This document shows, one piece after another, positions 49,072 through 60,714 of a stretch of DNA of 64,000 nt (within the stretch, counting starts at the first letter, position 1; every line of letters begins with the position of its first letter). The notes below the pieces were generated by a model. That model was not told the DNA's origin. It was given only the letters and a program-made list of their open reading frames with translations, and made no database searches. Origin of the DNA: Leptasterias polaris. Taxonomy: Eukaryota > Echinodermata > Asteroidea > Forcipulatida > Asteriidae. The position numbers and the translations under genes were made by a program. The DNA is taken from contig JAZGTN010000027.1 in assembly GCA_037783415.1 (NCBI GenBank), forward strand, positions 4,054,001 to 4,118,000. The letters run 5' to 3'.

Positions 49072-49078
49072 TATATAA
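49072..49078 (+). promoter_or_regulatory. TATA box of the collagen gene
   Basis: TATATAA within 'tctatataagg', 52 bp upstream of the ATG at 49130. A start site 25-30 bp downstream would leave a short 5' UTR of about 25 nt. No other strong TATA lies near. Confidence 0.6.
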
Positions 49079-49129
49079 GGACCTATTCCCCGGTAAAATG
49101 CAACATTTGTTGGGCTGTCCTCGCCGATA

Positions 49130-52100
49130 ATGACTTCGATGAAGAAGTTGTCTGACTTTCCATCGCTTGATCGTAGCGAAATGCTGATTCAATCTGAGAG
49201 ACGTAGTGTGCAGCTTTGGCGGTGGTTTATTGCAGGAACACTGCTTAACCTGTGCATGACCGCTGCTTTGATCGGCTTGACGGCGTTCTACTTTAGCACG
49301 GAGTTGCAGTCCGCCAGGGTAATTTAATAGTTTGCGTTATAATTATTTTTTTTACCATTTGATTATCTGTGACAAAAAAGTGTACATTTTGACAACGAAT
49401 CTTAGAACTTAGGCATGGCCTGGTTGAAGAGAAGATTGAGCTCTTTTTGTCAAAGGTTTTCTCAAAATGACCACACTAAATCTTGTACAAGGTCCGAGAA
49501 CTATGACTTACTTTGCGTAACACCAGTTGTTTTCCCTTTCACATTAGGATTTAACGTTTTATGACACATGCATGCCGTCCCCGTTTTATCAACCTCTTAA
49601 ACACTTAACTTTGTTTTTCTTTTATAATCATGTTCACTACCAGCTCTGTTTTGTAAACCTGCTTTCCATCAACCATAATATGATTGAATTGTATGTTTAT
49701 TGTTTTTTTGTAATGTTGATGTATTAGCACATTATATTGTTAAACTTGCGACTTTTGTTTAAAATATCAATCAATCTTAATCTAAAGACATTCAGTTTTA
49801 TTGTCTTTTAAAGGAACACTGGCAAATTCAGGCACTTCTCAGAGTGTAAACTTTGACAGTTTATTTGCTAATATTAAAAGCGAAGTGAACATTAGCCATG
49901 ACAGCAATGTGATTGATGTCTTTAGTATAGGTAGGCCTACTGGTAAACAATGTTGATAAATACTTGCCCTATATAAATAAGCCCCAACTTTTTTTGCAAA
50001 CATTTTTTTTTAAACAAAAAACCTCAGTAGTTCTTGCTCTTCCTTCTGTGTGATGCCATTCAAGTCTGTAGTTGGGTTAACATAGAATTACTGTAGTGTC
50101 ATAGATTGGTTTTTGTCAACGTAATGCTGATTTACAGTCACAATCATAAAGACAAATGCGATAAAAGTCACACGTGAAAGTTTCATTGCTGAGGAAACCG
50201 TTTCGGTAATTTCACAAGAGCGTGGAACTCACGTATAGCGAGGTGACAGTTGGGTACCAACTGCATCTCTGGCCGCATGCGCATTCGCGAACGGACGCCA
50301 ACTGTCGGATTCAAAGTTTTCGGTGAAAGATTATCCAAACCATTACTTGGAAGTGAATCCCTTCTCAAAACAGATTATACTTTCAACAACTGTAGTGCAT
50401 GCTTCTCAGAAGTTTCAGTATGGAAATTAATGTTTGTAGTATTTACCAATATAACCCTAACTGTAATTATAAATACTGTTATGATTATTAGCAGTACATC
50501 AATGTCCAACGAACTGAATAACATTAAACAAGACATACGTCAATCCACATTTTAAAGCGCGACACCTGTATAATTGTTTTTAGATCAGATGCCATTCTCA
50601 GTTTACTACTTTCCCTATTTAGTCCAGCAGGTTCTTGTGGGCTATTCAAGTTTACTTCTGCCAATTAATGCGCTATTCGTTTTGAGAAGTATCCAAGCTT
50701 ATAGATCGTTTCATAAAACGAAATTTCCTCGACCTCTCTTATGTGCTCTTGATTTTTAGGAACATCCAAGCTTACTGATCTTCTTATTATAGAAAATAAT
50801 GAGTCGTTTATGTTAACCAGCTGTTACAGACCATAACGTACGACGTAGTCTAAAATGTCCGACTTAAGGTGTCAAATGCTTAATTAAAACCGACCCATTA
50901 TGTCGCCAAACATCGGTTGTCGGGCATAATGGTCCATGTCGATCACAATAATAATGGCTTATTATATAGCGCTCATATCCGCTCAAGGCGCTTTAACATT
51001 CAGTATTTTCCTGCAAGGTATATGGAGCTATGTTTTTGAAGTATGATACCTGTTCCTCCTCATAGCACCATGTAATGGCTTACAAGGTGCTGTGGCGCAA
51101 TATGCTGCCGATTAGACCAGGAACATCGAGGGAACCCCTTCTCTTTTCGATATTAAGTTCACTGGGTTCTTTCACGTGCATTACACAACACACGGACCAA
51201 CGGCTTTACGTCCCATCCGAAGGACGAAGCAATAATGGTAATAAAATGTCTAAAGGACACACTGAGAGTCACGACCGGGACTCGAACTCACACTCTGCTG
51301 ATGAACAGAATTACCAGAGCTTGAGTCCGGTTCTCTTATCCGCTCGACCACCACACGACATGACATGACAATGGTCCATGTCGGTCACAATATTGTCCAT
51401 GTCGGTCACAATGGTGGCTTACAGTTTACGATGTGTGACATTCAAGGGCTACTTTTGCTTTATTTTCTTTAAAATGTTTTCATCGGTTGACGTCATACAC
51501 CCCCTTTACGTTTCAGGTTAAAATAGAATCGCACGGAGAGCGTCTGGCGTTATTGGAGAGAACTTCTCTACCAACAAGCCACAAAGAAAATGAAATGCCG
51601 GGCGCCACCAACGAGCTCTTGTCGAGACAGAGAAGACACCTAATGTCCATGGACTACGCGGACGATGTCGAGAACAACGCCTCGTCAGTGTACATACACC
51701 CGAATGGTAGATTTTGTTCTTTCTTCAGCAAGAGGTTTATTATTAGGTCCACTTTTTCTAGACCTGATTGTAATTTAAGGCCAAAACTAACCTGTGAAAA
51801 TTTCATTTTAAAAGGTGGTAGCTTTTTTGCCGAAATCTTGAACATGTCCACGAATGCAAGAACCATAATCTTTATTGGAATGCACAATCTGAGAAACTGC
51901 ATAAAACGTTTCTGAGGTTGCAGTGTTTTGAATCACTCTCTCTAAAATCAAATTCCGTAAAAGGGAGTGTTAAACAAAAATTATCAACAAGTGCTTCTTA
52001 CCAAAGTTAGTTTTTATGGACATTGTATTTTGGGGTAACAACACCGAAGGTATACCCTGCCTAGAATAGGCTAAATATTACCTTTCTTTTTTAGCTAGAC

Positions 52101-55100
52101 CATAGCCGCCTAACCACTTTATCTTTTTTGGATAACAGAAACACTAATTATTTTCAACTGACCATCAGATCGACCACTCGTGACAAGACCTTGTCGAGAT
52201 GGACGGGATGGACGGGACGGGAGGCCTGGAGCTCCGGGCGTGACGGGTCCACCGGGAGAGAAGGTATTTTTACTACTACACTTCGTCAGTTGCCCCACGA
52301 ACCGATGTGACTGTCCTCCTGGAGATTATGTGCCCCGCCCCCCCCCCCCCCCCGCCATGTCTGATAGCGCCCTCTTTTGAATAAACTTCCTCAGCCCATA
52401 TTTGGGGGACACAAACACCGGTGACAGACATTGTTTAGTATGTGGTACTACGTAAAATCGTCTGTTTGTCATGCTTGGCCGAGTTGTACTTAATTAGGCC
52501 ACCCACTTCCGTGTACCAAGAATTATGGATTCGAACCGTCGTATAAGCGCTTCGCATGTGGGCCTACTTTTAAAACGGCGACATGATTCTTACCCGACAC
52601 GCGATACATCAGTCGTGACGTGACTAACAAAATGTCTCAAACATTATAAATAATAGATGTAAAAGAATAAAAAACATTAAAATAAAAAATAAGGTATTCA
52701 TAAGACTTTTTTCTACATTTTGTAAGGGGAGTGCTGGTGAGATAGGCCTGCAGGGAGTAGCCGGACCACAGGGTCTGAAAGGAGACCCGGGTGACATCGG
52801 TCCACCCAACACTCGTAAGTTTTTATGTTATCGTTCAATTTCTTCATCTAAATATCAAATTCGTACAAATCACACTCCTTTAAAGCAAGTCGTATAAGTC
52901 TCAACAACCAGCTTGATAAAATAATTGGTTGTAAAAACAAGATAACTTTAAGTAGGATTTGAAGCTTTGCATGGTGGGAGTATAACTAAGAGAGGTTTGC
53001 GGTAACACCATGTTAAAATCTCTTTTGAGTAACTGTTGGTTCTGAAAAGAACCGGTAGTTTAACGACTCAACGTTTCGATCAGTATGCTCTGATCGTCTT
53101 CAGGAGAATGCTGGACTCTGTTGCTGGATGCTGCTTAAGTACTGCCTTGTAGGTGATTAACTGTGAGTTGGTCTTGGCTCGGTGATGCACGAAGGCGGGA
53201 ACTAGATAAGCTGGGCTTAGCTCAAGATAACTTTACCAAGAGAAGGATCTACTGCTCAACAACATTAACTTTACCAAAGGGATTTCAACGAAAGAATAGA
53301 TTTTTAAGTTTGCAAAAGTCATAGACTTTCTACTATAAATAATTTATTTGTCATATCTAGACACCAATCCAGCAGGGGGACCTACTTACATCCGATGGGG
53401 GCGCACTACTTGTCCAGACCACGAAGGCACCGAGTTTGTGTATCAAGGTAATGTATACATCTCGTCACCCATTCAAACATTGTGTCCCATGTGTTTTACC
53501 CTAAGTAATTCGACCTAGAACTACACGCCACCGATAATAGCTTTACTATGGGCTAAAGTAAAGTGAGGACTAAAGGATGGTCAATGCGAGAATTTCCAGA
53601 ACTACACGCCACCGATGATAGCTTTGGCTATTAAAGATATGAATAGGCTGAACATTCACATAAAGACACATTGTCTTTCTTTGTACCCGACATGACGTGT
53701 GAGTTTTTCATCAATACGGCATTTAACAGCGCCTCAAACATTATTTCACTTTCTAGTTACTGCCCTTTCCAACAAATAGAGGTTGACCTTTACTTCACGT
53801 CATTAAAGATCAACTTGAACGAAATTAACATTAATGTTTTGTTGTTGCAGAAAGGTAAACGAGTGCATAATGATTGCAATAATTGAGTGGAACTCAATAC
53901 AAATTGTGTCATAATGGTAAAAAAAAAATATCAGTGTTACGCTCCTGGGCAAAAACGCCGAGTTTCAAGAAAAGCCCTTATGTGCCATAGGAATCAAAAC
54001 AACACTGTGACGTCATACTGCGGATTTGTTTTTAACCCCACACAAACGTGTATTATTACTTGCAAAAGCAGCGGTTTGTGTGAATAGTGTTGATGAAGAA
54101 CAACAAATTCCGTCAAGCATTTCTGATGGGAGTGATATCGGCTTAAGGGTGTGTACAACATTGGTAATTGCCAAAGACCTGTATTCAAACTTGATGTGAC
54201 CCAACATATACATGAAATAACAAACCTGTGAAAGTTTAAGCTCAATCGGTCTTCGGAGTCATGAGAAAACAGTGAAAAATCCCCTTATGTGTCTTAACTT
54301 CTTTTCAAACATCGGAATTTATCCTGCAGGATAAAGGCTATTATTTTACTCATTTCCTAAAAACTATGGCATTTCAAGCAAAACTATTTCAAGGGAAGTT
54401 TTCCACCATGACCATCTTTATACCATGTAAGTTATGTGCAAATCTGTGAACATTTATATTTTCATTCTTACCAATGTTGTACACACCCTTTCGTCAGTGA
54501 CCAGGGGAGTTCTGGAGAAAAGGGACAGGACAAAACTCCGCGGGGCATATGCCAAGTTCGCGGAGCAGAGCCACTCGGTTCGAACAACCGGCAGCACAAG
54601 CAAATGCATACCGTATAGTTTGTGTAAATTTAGTGCATCAGCCGCGCATTTTATTGTTTGTGTGTTGGCAGACTTTATTTCAAAAGTTGCGCGTGCGCAA
54701 ACTGAAAAATTGGCTTGCGGGAATTTTACTAATTTTCTTTTTTAATTAAAGATTGCGCCCAAGACTATTACAGTGAGGCTTTTTTGAGACCCTTGACTGA
54801 ATTTGTGTCACCAGTGAGTTATTTATTGCGAATAGTAGTTTTATGGATCAGGGTTAATATTTCTTTATATATGAGTAGATTGTGATACAGCAAACAATCT
54901 GCTTCAACGAGTAAACCCCCAAAATAGTAAAATGCCAATAAAGCTATAAGGAGCCTTATAAAGGGACAGGCGATGAAAAACAAATAACTACAGAAACAAG
55001 TTTAGTTCTTTGAGTGCCCAAGAATTTATTTTGTTCACTCAAAATAAATCATTTTGAGCATTCGAATTGATTTTAAGCGAAATGATTCTTTAGAGCACGT

Positions 55101-56626
55101 AAGGTTTTTGCAATCATTTATTTCGAGCTCTGGAAATGATTTATTCCGAGCGCACAACACATTTTGAGCTTTTGAGATTATTTCGAGCAAAATTACTACA
55201 AAAGCACAAAATGATTTTGACCCAAATGATTTGATGAGAACAAAAGGAGAACAAAAGTATTTTCAATATCCCCCTCCCCAACCACCACCATTATGTCCCT
55301 AATTTCGGCGCACATGCATGTGGACAACTTAACAGTAATTTAAGCTTTTTTAAATAACTTTTTGGGGTGATCCCTTTATCATATTATTATAAACCATTCA
55401 AGGAACATTGACAATTTGAAATCCTTTCAGGAGTTGTTAACAAACAACTCGAGACTTTTTTTCTGTGTCTTGATTCCGCCCACCGACATACAAAATAACT
55501 TACGTTATTGAAAAAAACCTCGGAGAAATAGGAAACGATCCAAATAAACCAACAGTAACTGAATGGAGACGATAACCCGCTCTCTTCACAATCATGTTCA
55601 TCTAACTATTTTTAATTTCTTACATTATCATCCTACATTGATTATGTCCTATAATTAACTCCCTTTTCACAGCTTGTTGTTTCCTAAACTCTTGTCACTA
55701 GTTATTTTATAGTCTTGCCTCTATTGTTTGTTGCAATCCCTGATGCAGCTTGTCCAGTAATCCACCCTATCATTTTGTCGCATTGACCATCCTTTTGTCC
55801 TCACTTCGTTACTCTGATTGGTTCTTAGCCACTCAATTGTTTTTAAATTAACAAATTTGATTGGCTATAATTTTCCCGCTTTTTCTGGATGCCTACCATA
55901 ATTCTTTGCTCCTCTTTTTGCTATAAATGGATATGTTTTTGTTTGCGCTTGTTTCCGCTCTGACGAAGGTCCGGTTTTGATCGAAAGCTAAGGCCATCTC
56001 CCCTACTAATTTCATGAAGTATACGTATAAATTATATACACACACATATTTATATATATTATATTTATTATATTAATACAATACATTAAGAAGTGAGTTT
56101 TTTTGCTTCTTTTTTAAAAACATACTTCCTTTCAGGATTTGGATCCGGAGCGTATTATGCACACAAGGGCGGAACCTCTGACTTTTTGTGCATTCCTGCT
56201 ATTCCGGACTGGGCTGCTACTTTCAACGACGCAGCGAACTCACAGTCCTACCTGTATGGAATGGAGTACGAAGTAACGTCATTTGATCCATTCTCCCACG
56301 AAAATGCTGAGTTTATCGACCAGCGTGATGTGCCGTGTGCGGTGTGCCGTCTCGCAGACCGTGGAACACATCTTTTGATTCCGGCTAAGAGAGAATGCCC
56401 GCCAAACTGGACCGAGGAATACCAAGGGTTTCTCATGTCTGGACATCACACACATGAGCAGCGCGCTCAGGCTGTGTGCGTGGATGAAGCACCAGAGGTT
56501 ATCCCTGGTAGTCAAGCCAGTACCACCGCAGCTCTACTTTACATCATGGAAGTTCAATGTGGCTCAATCCCATGTCCTCCATACGTTCAAACCCGTGAAA
56601 TAACATGCACCGTCTGCAGTGTGTAA
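49130..56626 (+). CDS. Type II transmembrane short-chain collagen (C4-like), six exons, 379 aa
   Basis: Exons: 49130-49318, 51517-51706, 52169-52263, 52727-52814, 53361-53447, 56136-56626. All introns are GT/AG and all phases agree (0,1,0,1,1), giving 1140 nt. Residues 1-32 are a short cytoplasmic tail and about 33-55 are a membrane anchor (FIAGTLLNLCMTAALIGLTA). No signal peptide, so type II. A furin-like RQRR lies at 100-103 and an N-glycosylation sequon (NAS) at 117. Cys135 precedes 16 uninterrupted Gly-X-Y triplets (138-185) whose register continues across the exon 3/4 junction. The C-terminal domain (about 190-379; 'TYIRWGRTTCP', 'GSGAYYAHKGGTSDFLCIP', ten Cys) resembles 'short-chain collagen C4-like' proteins of sponges and deuterostomes, probably a trimeric extracellular protein. 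Neighbours are transposons. Exon joins are my prediction without transcript support. Confidence 0.88.
50277..50555 (+). CDS. Possible alternative first exon or small membrane protein in intron 1
   Basis: ATG-initiated 92-codon frame inside intron 1, same strand. A basic start (MRIRERTP), about 45 polar residues, a hydrophobic segment 'LMFVVFTNITLTVIINTVMI', then a short polar stalk ('SNELNNIKQDIR') and TAA. The layout (tail, single membrane segment, stalk) mirrors exon 1 of the collagen gene, so it may be an alternative or duplicated anchor exon. However, no consensus splice donor in the matching phase is present before the stop. Function unknown. Confidence 0.25.
   Translation: MRIRERTPTVGFKVFGERLSKPLLGSESLLKTDYTFNNCSACFSEVSVWKLMFVVFTNITLTVIINTVMIISSTSMSNELNNIKQDIRQSTF
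50951..51369 (-). mobile_element. tRNA-derived SINE in intron 1, with long target duplication
   Basis: Minus-strand SINE. The head resembles a Leu/Ser tRNA: A box TGGTCGAGCGG (51350-51340) and B box GAGTTCGAGTCCCGG (51290-51276), the internal RNA polymerase III promoter. The body runs to a LINE-type tail 'gcgctatataataagccatt' and ATT repeats at 50951-50985, similar to the L2-like tail at 26269. Flanked by a 23-bp target duplication with one mismatch (50928-50950 and 51370-51392), proof of retroposition. Confidence 0.82.
53034..53120 (-). repeat. Retroelement-end motif in intron 4
   Basis: Contains the hairpin GGTTCTGAAAAGAACC (53039-53054). On the minus strand, CTGAAGA is followed by a perfect stem (GATCAG/CTGATC) and GAAACGTT (53102 to 53070). 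Similar motifs are known at the ends of Penelope-like retroelements. No coding sequence of such an element lies nearby, so this is a remnant. Confidence 0.4.
54146..54489. mobile_element. MITE with perfect 22-bp inverted ends, intron 5
   Basis: Left AGGGTGTGTACAACATTGG (54146-54164, continuing to 54167) and its exact reverse complement at 54468-54489. 344 bp in all, non-coding. No clear target duplication, so the superfamily is not assigned. Confidence 0.75.
55283..55565 (+). repeat. Dispersed repeat, copy 2 (intron 5)
   Basis: Partner of 24136-24411. This copy carries an extra 'tgtgtcttgattccgcccac' segment near 55465 and an extra 'attatt' near 55384. Confidence 0.85.
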
Positions 56627-57894
56627 CTACTATTGAATCACCTCATTGCAGTTAAAGGGACACGTTGCCTTCAAATCTCATGAAATTACTGTTTGGAGGT
56701 GTTCCTTATCCTTATTAAGAGTTGTTCAAGCAAAAAAACACCTCTAATGTATAACAATTAGTGAATGGTGATAAAAAAAAACAACATTGCCCTCTGACTC
56801 CACGACATCTGTCCCGCGAAACGTATTTCCAGCCGTAAATACCATCGTCCATTGTAATGGGCAAAATGCGCGATGAACATGTAATAGGCTGTTGCCGTAG
56901 CCAGTGGCCTGGTGAACAGATGAACACTGGGTATTATACCATTCTCTTCCTCTCGCGACGTAACGAGCTGAAGCTAGCACAGTATTGGGTCCGAAATCGC
57001 CAGCCGTGTATTCGCGCGGAGAAACGAACAGTGTTGTTTATACCTAATATTTTTAATTTTGGACGGGAGGAAAGAACTTAAACACGGCACACCACAGCAG
57101 CACTCTGGCCAGCAAATAGTTCAGCATGTGATTGTGAGCACGTACGACTGGAAATAAGACTAGTGGGAACATGTCGGCCATTTATTAGACTTGTTGACAA
57201 GTCGTTAATGATGGTCGCGGTGAGTCGAGTCGCGTGTGGTGTTGTAGCCTAATAAAGAATGCTCTCGCGAGATCACTGCTCTCGCGCGAAGTTGCTGGCT
57301 GCTGACTCTTCGTCATTAACGACTTGTGAAACCCGCCGGCGGTACATATTCATTTATTCATGTACGGACACAGTGTACATTACGGTTGCTGTAGCGACGA
57401 TCATGAAGACGAGTCCATTTTATCTGAGGTTAGTACTAATTTTAGTTACTGTAAATGTACTGAATGCTTGCGCTTGAGACATCTGTGGGTGTGTTTTGTG
57501 GGTGTTAACTCCTTCATTAGTTTAGTAACTAAAGAAATAAAGTAAACTTATCCTAAACTGCATTATTATAATAATTGTTTAAGATGTGTGTTTTGCCTCA
57601 TAAAAATAAATATGCCTACCGTGAATAGTTACTGATACGCTCCAATCATTTAACCCGATGTGTTCTACAGTGATTGTGTGTATTAAGTGTGTATAAACAA
57701 CGGACACGGAAACCAGTCAACTCGCCCCCTAGCAAAGTCGCCAATTTAAAAAAAGAACATGTACAAAGTCACCAACTACAAATTCGCCCCTAGCAAAGTC
57801 GCCCCCTGACAACAAACTCGTCCCCTCTCATAGTCGCCCCTCACAACAGAATTTAACAAATTTGTGTGATTGGACTTCAGGGCTTCGAAAGCTA
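56627..57894. other. 3' flank of collagen gene; repeat remnants
   Basis: A short repeat start 'gttaaagggacacgttgcc' lies at 56651, 25 bp after the stop codon. An AATAAA at 57251-57256 is the first polyadenylation-type signal, but it sits in repeat-like sequence. 57168-57226 matches the reverse complement of 59452-59500 ('agacttgt.gacaagtcgtt'). 57735-57850 holds short repeats on 'gccccctagcaaagtcgcc'. No further gene. Confidence 0.45.
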
Positions 57895-58490
57895 TCTTAA
57901 CGGAACGAAAGAGGAATTTTGGGGAACGAAAGAGGAATTTTGGGGAACGAAAGAGGAATTTTGGGGAACGAAAGAGGAATTTTTGGGAACGAAAGAGGAA
58001 TTTTTGGGAACGAAGGAGGATTTTTGGGGAACAAAATCTCATTGCGAAGGAACGGGAGCGTATATTTAGGGGACGAAAGCATATTTCGGACGAATGAAAG
58101 TATATTTCGGGCAACTAATTCAAAGTCGTATTTTGATGAAACGAAAGCTTGTTTTTAGGGAAAGAAATCTCCTTTCGGTGGAAAAAAATCATTTTTATTG
58201 AACGAAAGCATATTTTGAGCAAACAAAATTATATTTTGTGCGAACAAAATCATATTTCGAGGAAACGAATGCGTATCTTTCAGGGAACAAACGCGTATTT
58301 CTGGGTAACAAAATCGTATTTCGGGGGAAAGAAGGCGTGTTCGAGGGAACAAAAACGTATTTTCTAGGAAAAATCTATTTTGCTACCTAGAAAAACACAA
58401 CTTTGTTTACAAATTTAAAAAAATATAATTTTATGTGACAAAATTATAATATTTTGATTGAATAATATTTTGAGGAAACGAAATGACTTT
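57895..58490 (+). repeat. 21-bp minisatellite decaying into a degenerate array
   Basis: 57900-58032 has about six units of 'ggaacgaaagaggaatttt' with G padding, period 21 bp (later 21-22). From 58033 to about 58490 the same 'GAACGAAAG...TATTT' motif continues at irregular 25-35-bp spacing. Because 21 is a multiple of 3, open frames arise on both strands (GTKEEFW-type and FRSPKFL-type); these are repeat artefacts, not genes. Confidence 0.88.
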
Positions 58491-60537
58491 GTTTGAATTT
58501 TGTGTGTCGAGAGATGGAAAAAAATTCAGAGTGAGATTTTTTTTTTTTCACATTTTAATTTGTAATTTATTTTTCACCTGTTCCTTCAGGGGCTCTGGTT
58601 TTTTGTGTGTGTTTTTTTTTTTTTTTGGGGGAGGGGTTCGTTTTTGTCTCACAAATTGTTTAACTTAATTGCACCGTCAATGTAAAGAGTGGTATTCCTA
58701 TTTATTGACATAAATCTTATTTAATTTCCAAATCGGGGGAAGGAACGTACACCGAACATTGAAACGTAACGATTTTAAAACAGCGGATTCGATCAGCGAC
58801 TAACAAACAAGCAATGACAAGGTAGTTGGTGGTCTGGCTCCCTACCCCTCCCACATGTTCATGAGCTTCCAGGTGTACAGCTATCTCTTGGCATGGCTAG
58901 GGTACTAGGGGGTTTCCGTCGTGCTGAGCCCCGCCGAGAGAAACTCTGCGCGTCATGGCATGCATGCAGCTACACGATTTGCCCCGTGTGTTACGTACGT
59001 CTCCCCACACGCTGTACACTGTCAAACACGCTTCCGTTGCTCGGACTCTCTGAAATAAAATCTTACGTTCGATTTTTTGTAATTATTTACAAGTTTTAGT
59101 GAAGTTGTACCCATAATTTGAATACGTATTTTCTTGTGTCAAAATATTCATGAACACAATCACTCTCTCACCACTCAGTGTTTGGTTTTGATCGTGCATG
59201 ATCAAAGCATCAAAGCAACATAAAACTCCATCCAGTACAGGATTTGATGTTTAATATTCATCTACAGTTTGAATATTCATAGATATAACGAAATTGACCA
59301 ATCAGATGCGTCCGTACGAAATCGGCTGAAGTGGCCATAGGCCGTGCACAAACCGCCAGCGGGTTTCACAAGTCGGTAAATGTGACCAGTCTTGAGAGCA
59401 GTAATCTCGCACAGAGCAGCCCTCTCGCGGGATATTGCGAGAAAGCCGTTCCGCTATCACCGCGACAGACATTTAACGACTTGTCCACAAGTCTAGCCAT
59501 TTATGGGAGTCAAAATCTTGACTCCCATAAATGGCGGACCGTGTTAAGTCACTGAACAAAAGGAAAACCACACAATTTTGAGGAGTGTTTGTGTGGATCA
59601 TTATATTATTCTACTTTTAAAACATCTTTCCAACCGTGTTCATTTCATATCAAACGCTTTGTATAGCCCAAAGCGCCCAATCCAATCAATTATGTATTGT
59701 TATCGAAAATAATCACATTTAAATTTGAAAGCTCATTGGTTACAAAGTTCATGCCTGTACAAATCTGAAAAAAGTCCGCTCCCCACCCCCAAAAAGTCCG
59801 AAGGCAACGTGGAAAGTGACCCTGCCCTGCCCCCTAAAAAAAACCACCCAAACAACAACAAGGGTAGTTATTGTCCGTGACCACCTCCCTGGTGCCCCGA
59901 CCCCATTTGTCGGGACCTTTTAGATAAAAACATTACCAGAATAAAATGTTAATGTTTTCAATTGTTTACCTCTACGTCAGATTATCTTATAAAAAAGCAA
60001 CCGCAATAACAAGAGCGCCGTAAATGGGTTTAAATGAAATAAAAAAATAAAAAATAAAAAAAGTCAACGGAAACTTTACAATATAAATTGGCCAGAAGAG
60101 TCCCCAGGACAAAAAGGGTGCACCCTTGTGCCACTGAATGTGATTAAGAATGTTGTCTATAGTGTTTAAAATTCAGTTAATATAATGTGCATAAGCTGAT
60201 CTTGTTACTGAAAATTATGAATGAAGAACGGGTTTTGTTTTTTTAAGAAGAAGTTGATTGTGCTATATCTCTCGAATGTGAGTCGTAAAACAAAAAAAAC
60301 AACAAAATCCTTATTTTAAAGGATTTTTCCCCCAAAGAATCTTCACTGACGTCTTTTGTCGGTGGCGGATGGGCGTGTCTGCCAACACTTCCTAGAGGGT
60401 TTCAACCCTGAATTATCGCACGGTGTATGCCCGGAAGAGAACACAACGAAAGTATAACCGGGAAACGGGGCGTAAGCAGTTATTTTCAAGAATAGTGAAC
60501 GTAAAAGTTCTGTTTCTGCCGGTCTTTTTTATGGGGG
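58491..60537. other. Intergenic, no gene recognised
   Basis: AT-rich with homopolymers. A perfect hairpin TTTATGGGAGTCAA-aatc-TTGACTCCCATAAA lies at about 59500-59531. Several short frames, none with motifs. Confidence 0.5.
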
Positions 60538-60714
60538 GGCGGACTTTCTTTTGATTTTGGTGGGTTTTGGGGGGGGGGGGGTTTTGGGGGGCGCGGACTT
60601 TTTACTATTTTTTTAAAGATTTTGGGGTGTTTTTTGTGTTTTCTTTGGGGGCGAACTTTTTGTTGTTGATTTTTTTTGGGGGGCGTGCCCCTCTCCCCCT
60701 GGTTACGGGCCTGA
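60538..60714 (-). mobile_element. TE end remnant, G-rich
   Basis: Very G/T-rich on the plus strand, ending 'gcccctctccccctggttac' then 'gggcctga' (60687-60714). On the minus strand this is a TCAGGCCCGTAACCAGGGGG-type terminus as seen in hAT-like MITEs. No second end found, so a one-ended fragment. Confidence 0.35.

Noticed and set aside
57776..58114. 112-aa minus-strand protein with FRSPKFL repeats
   Set aside because: Generated by the 21-bp minisatellite, which is open in several frames on both strands.
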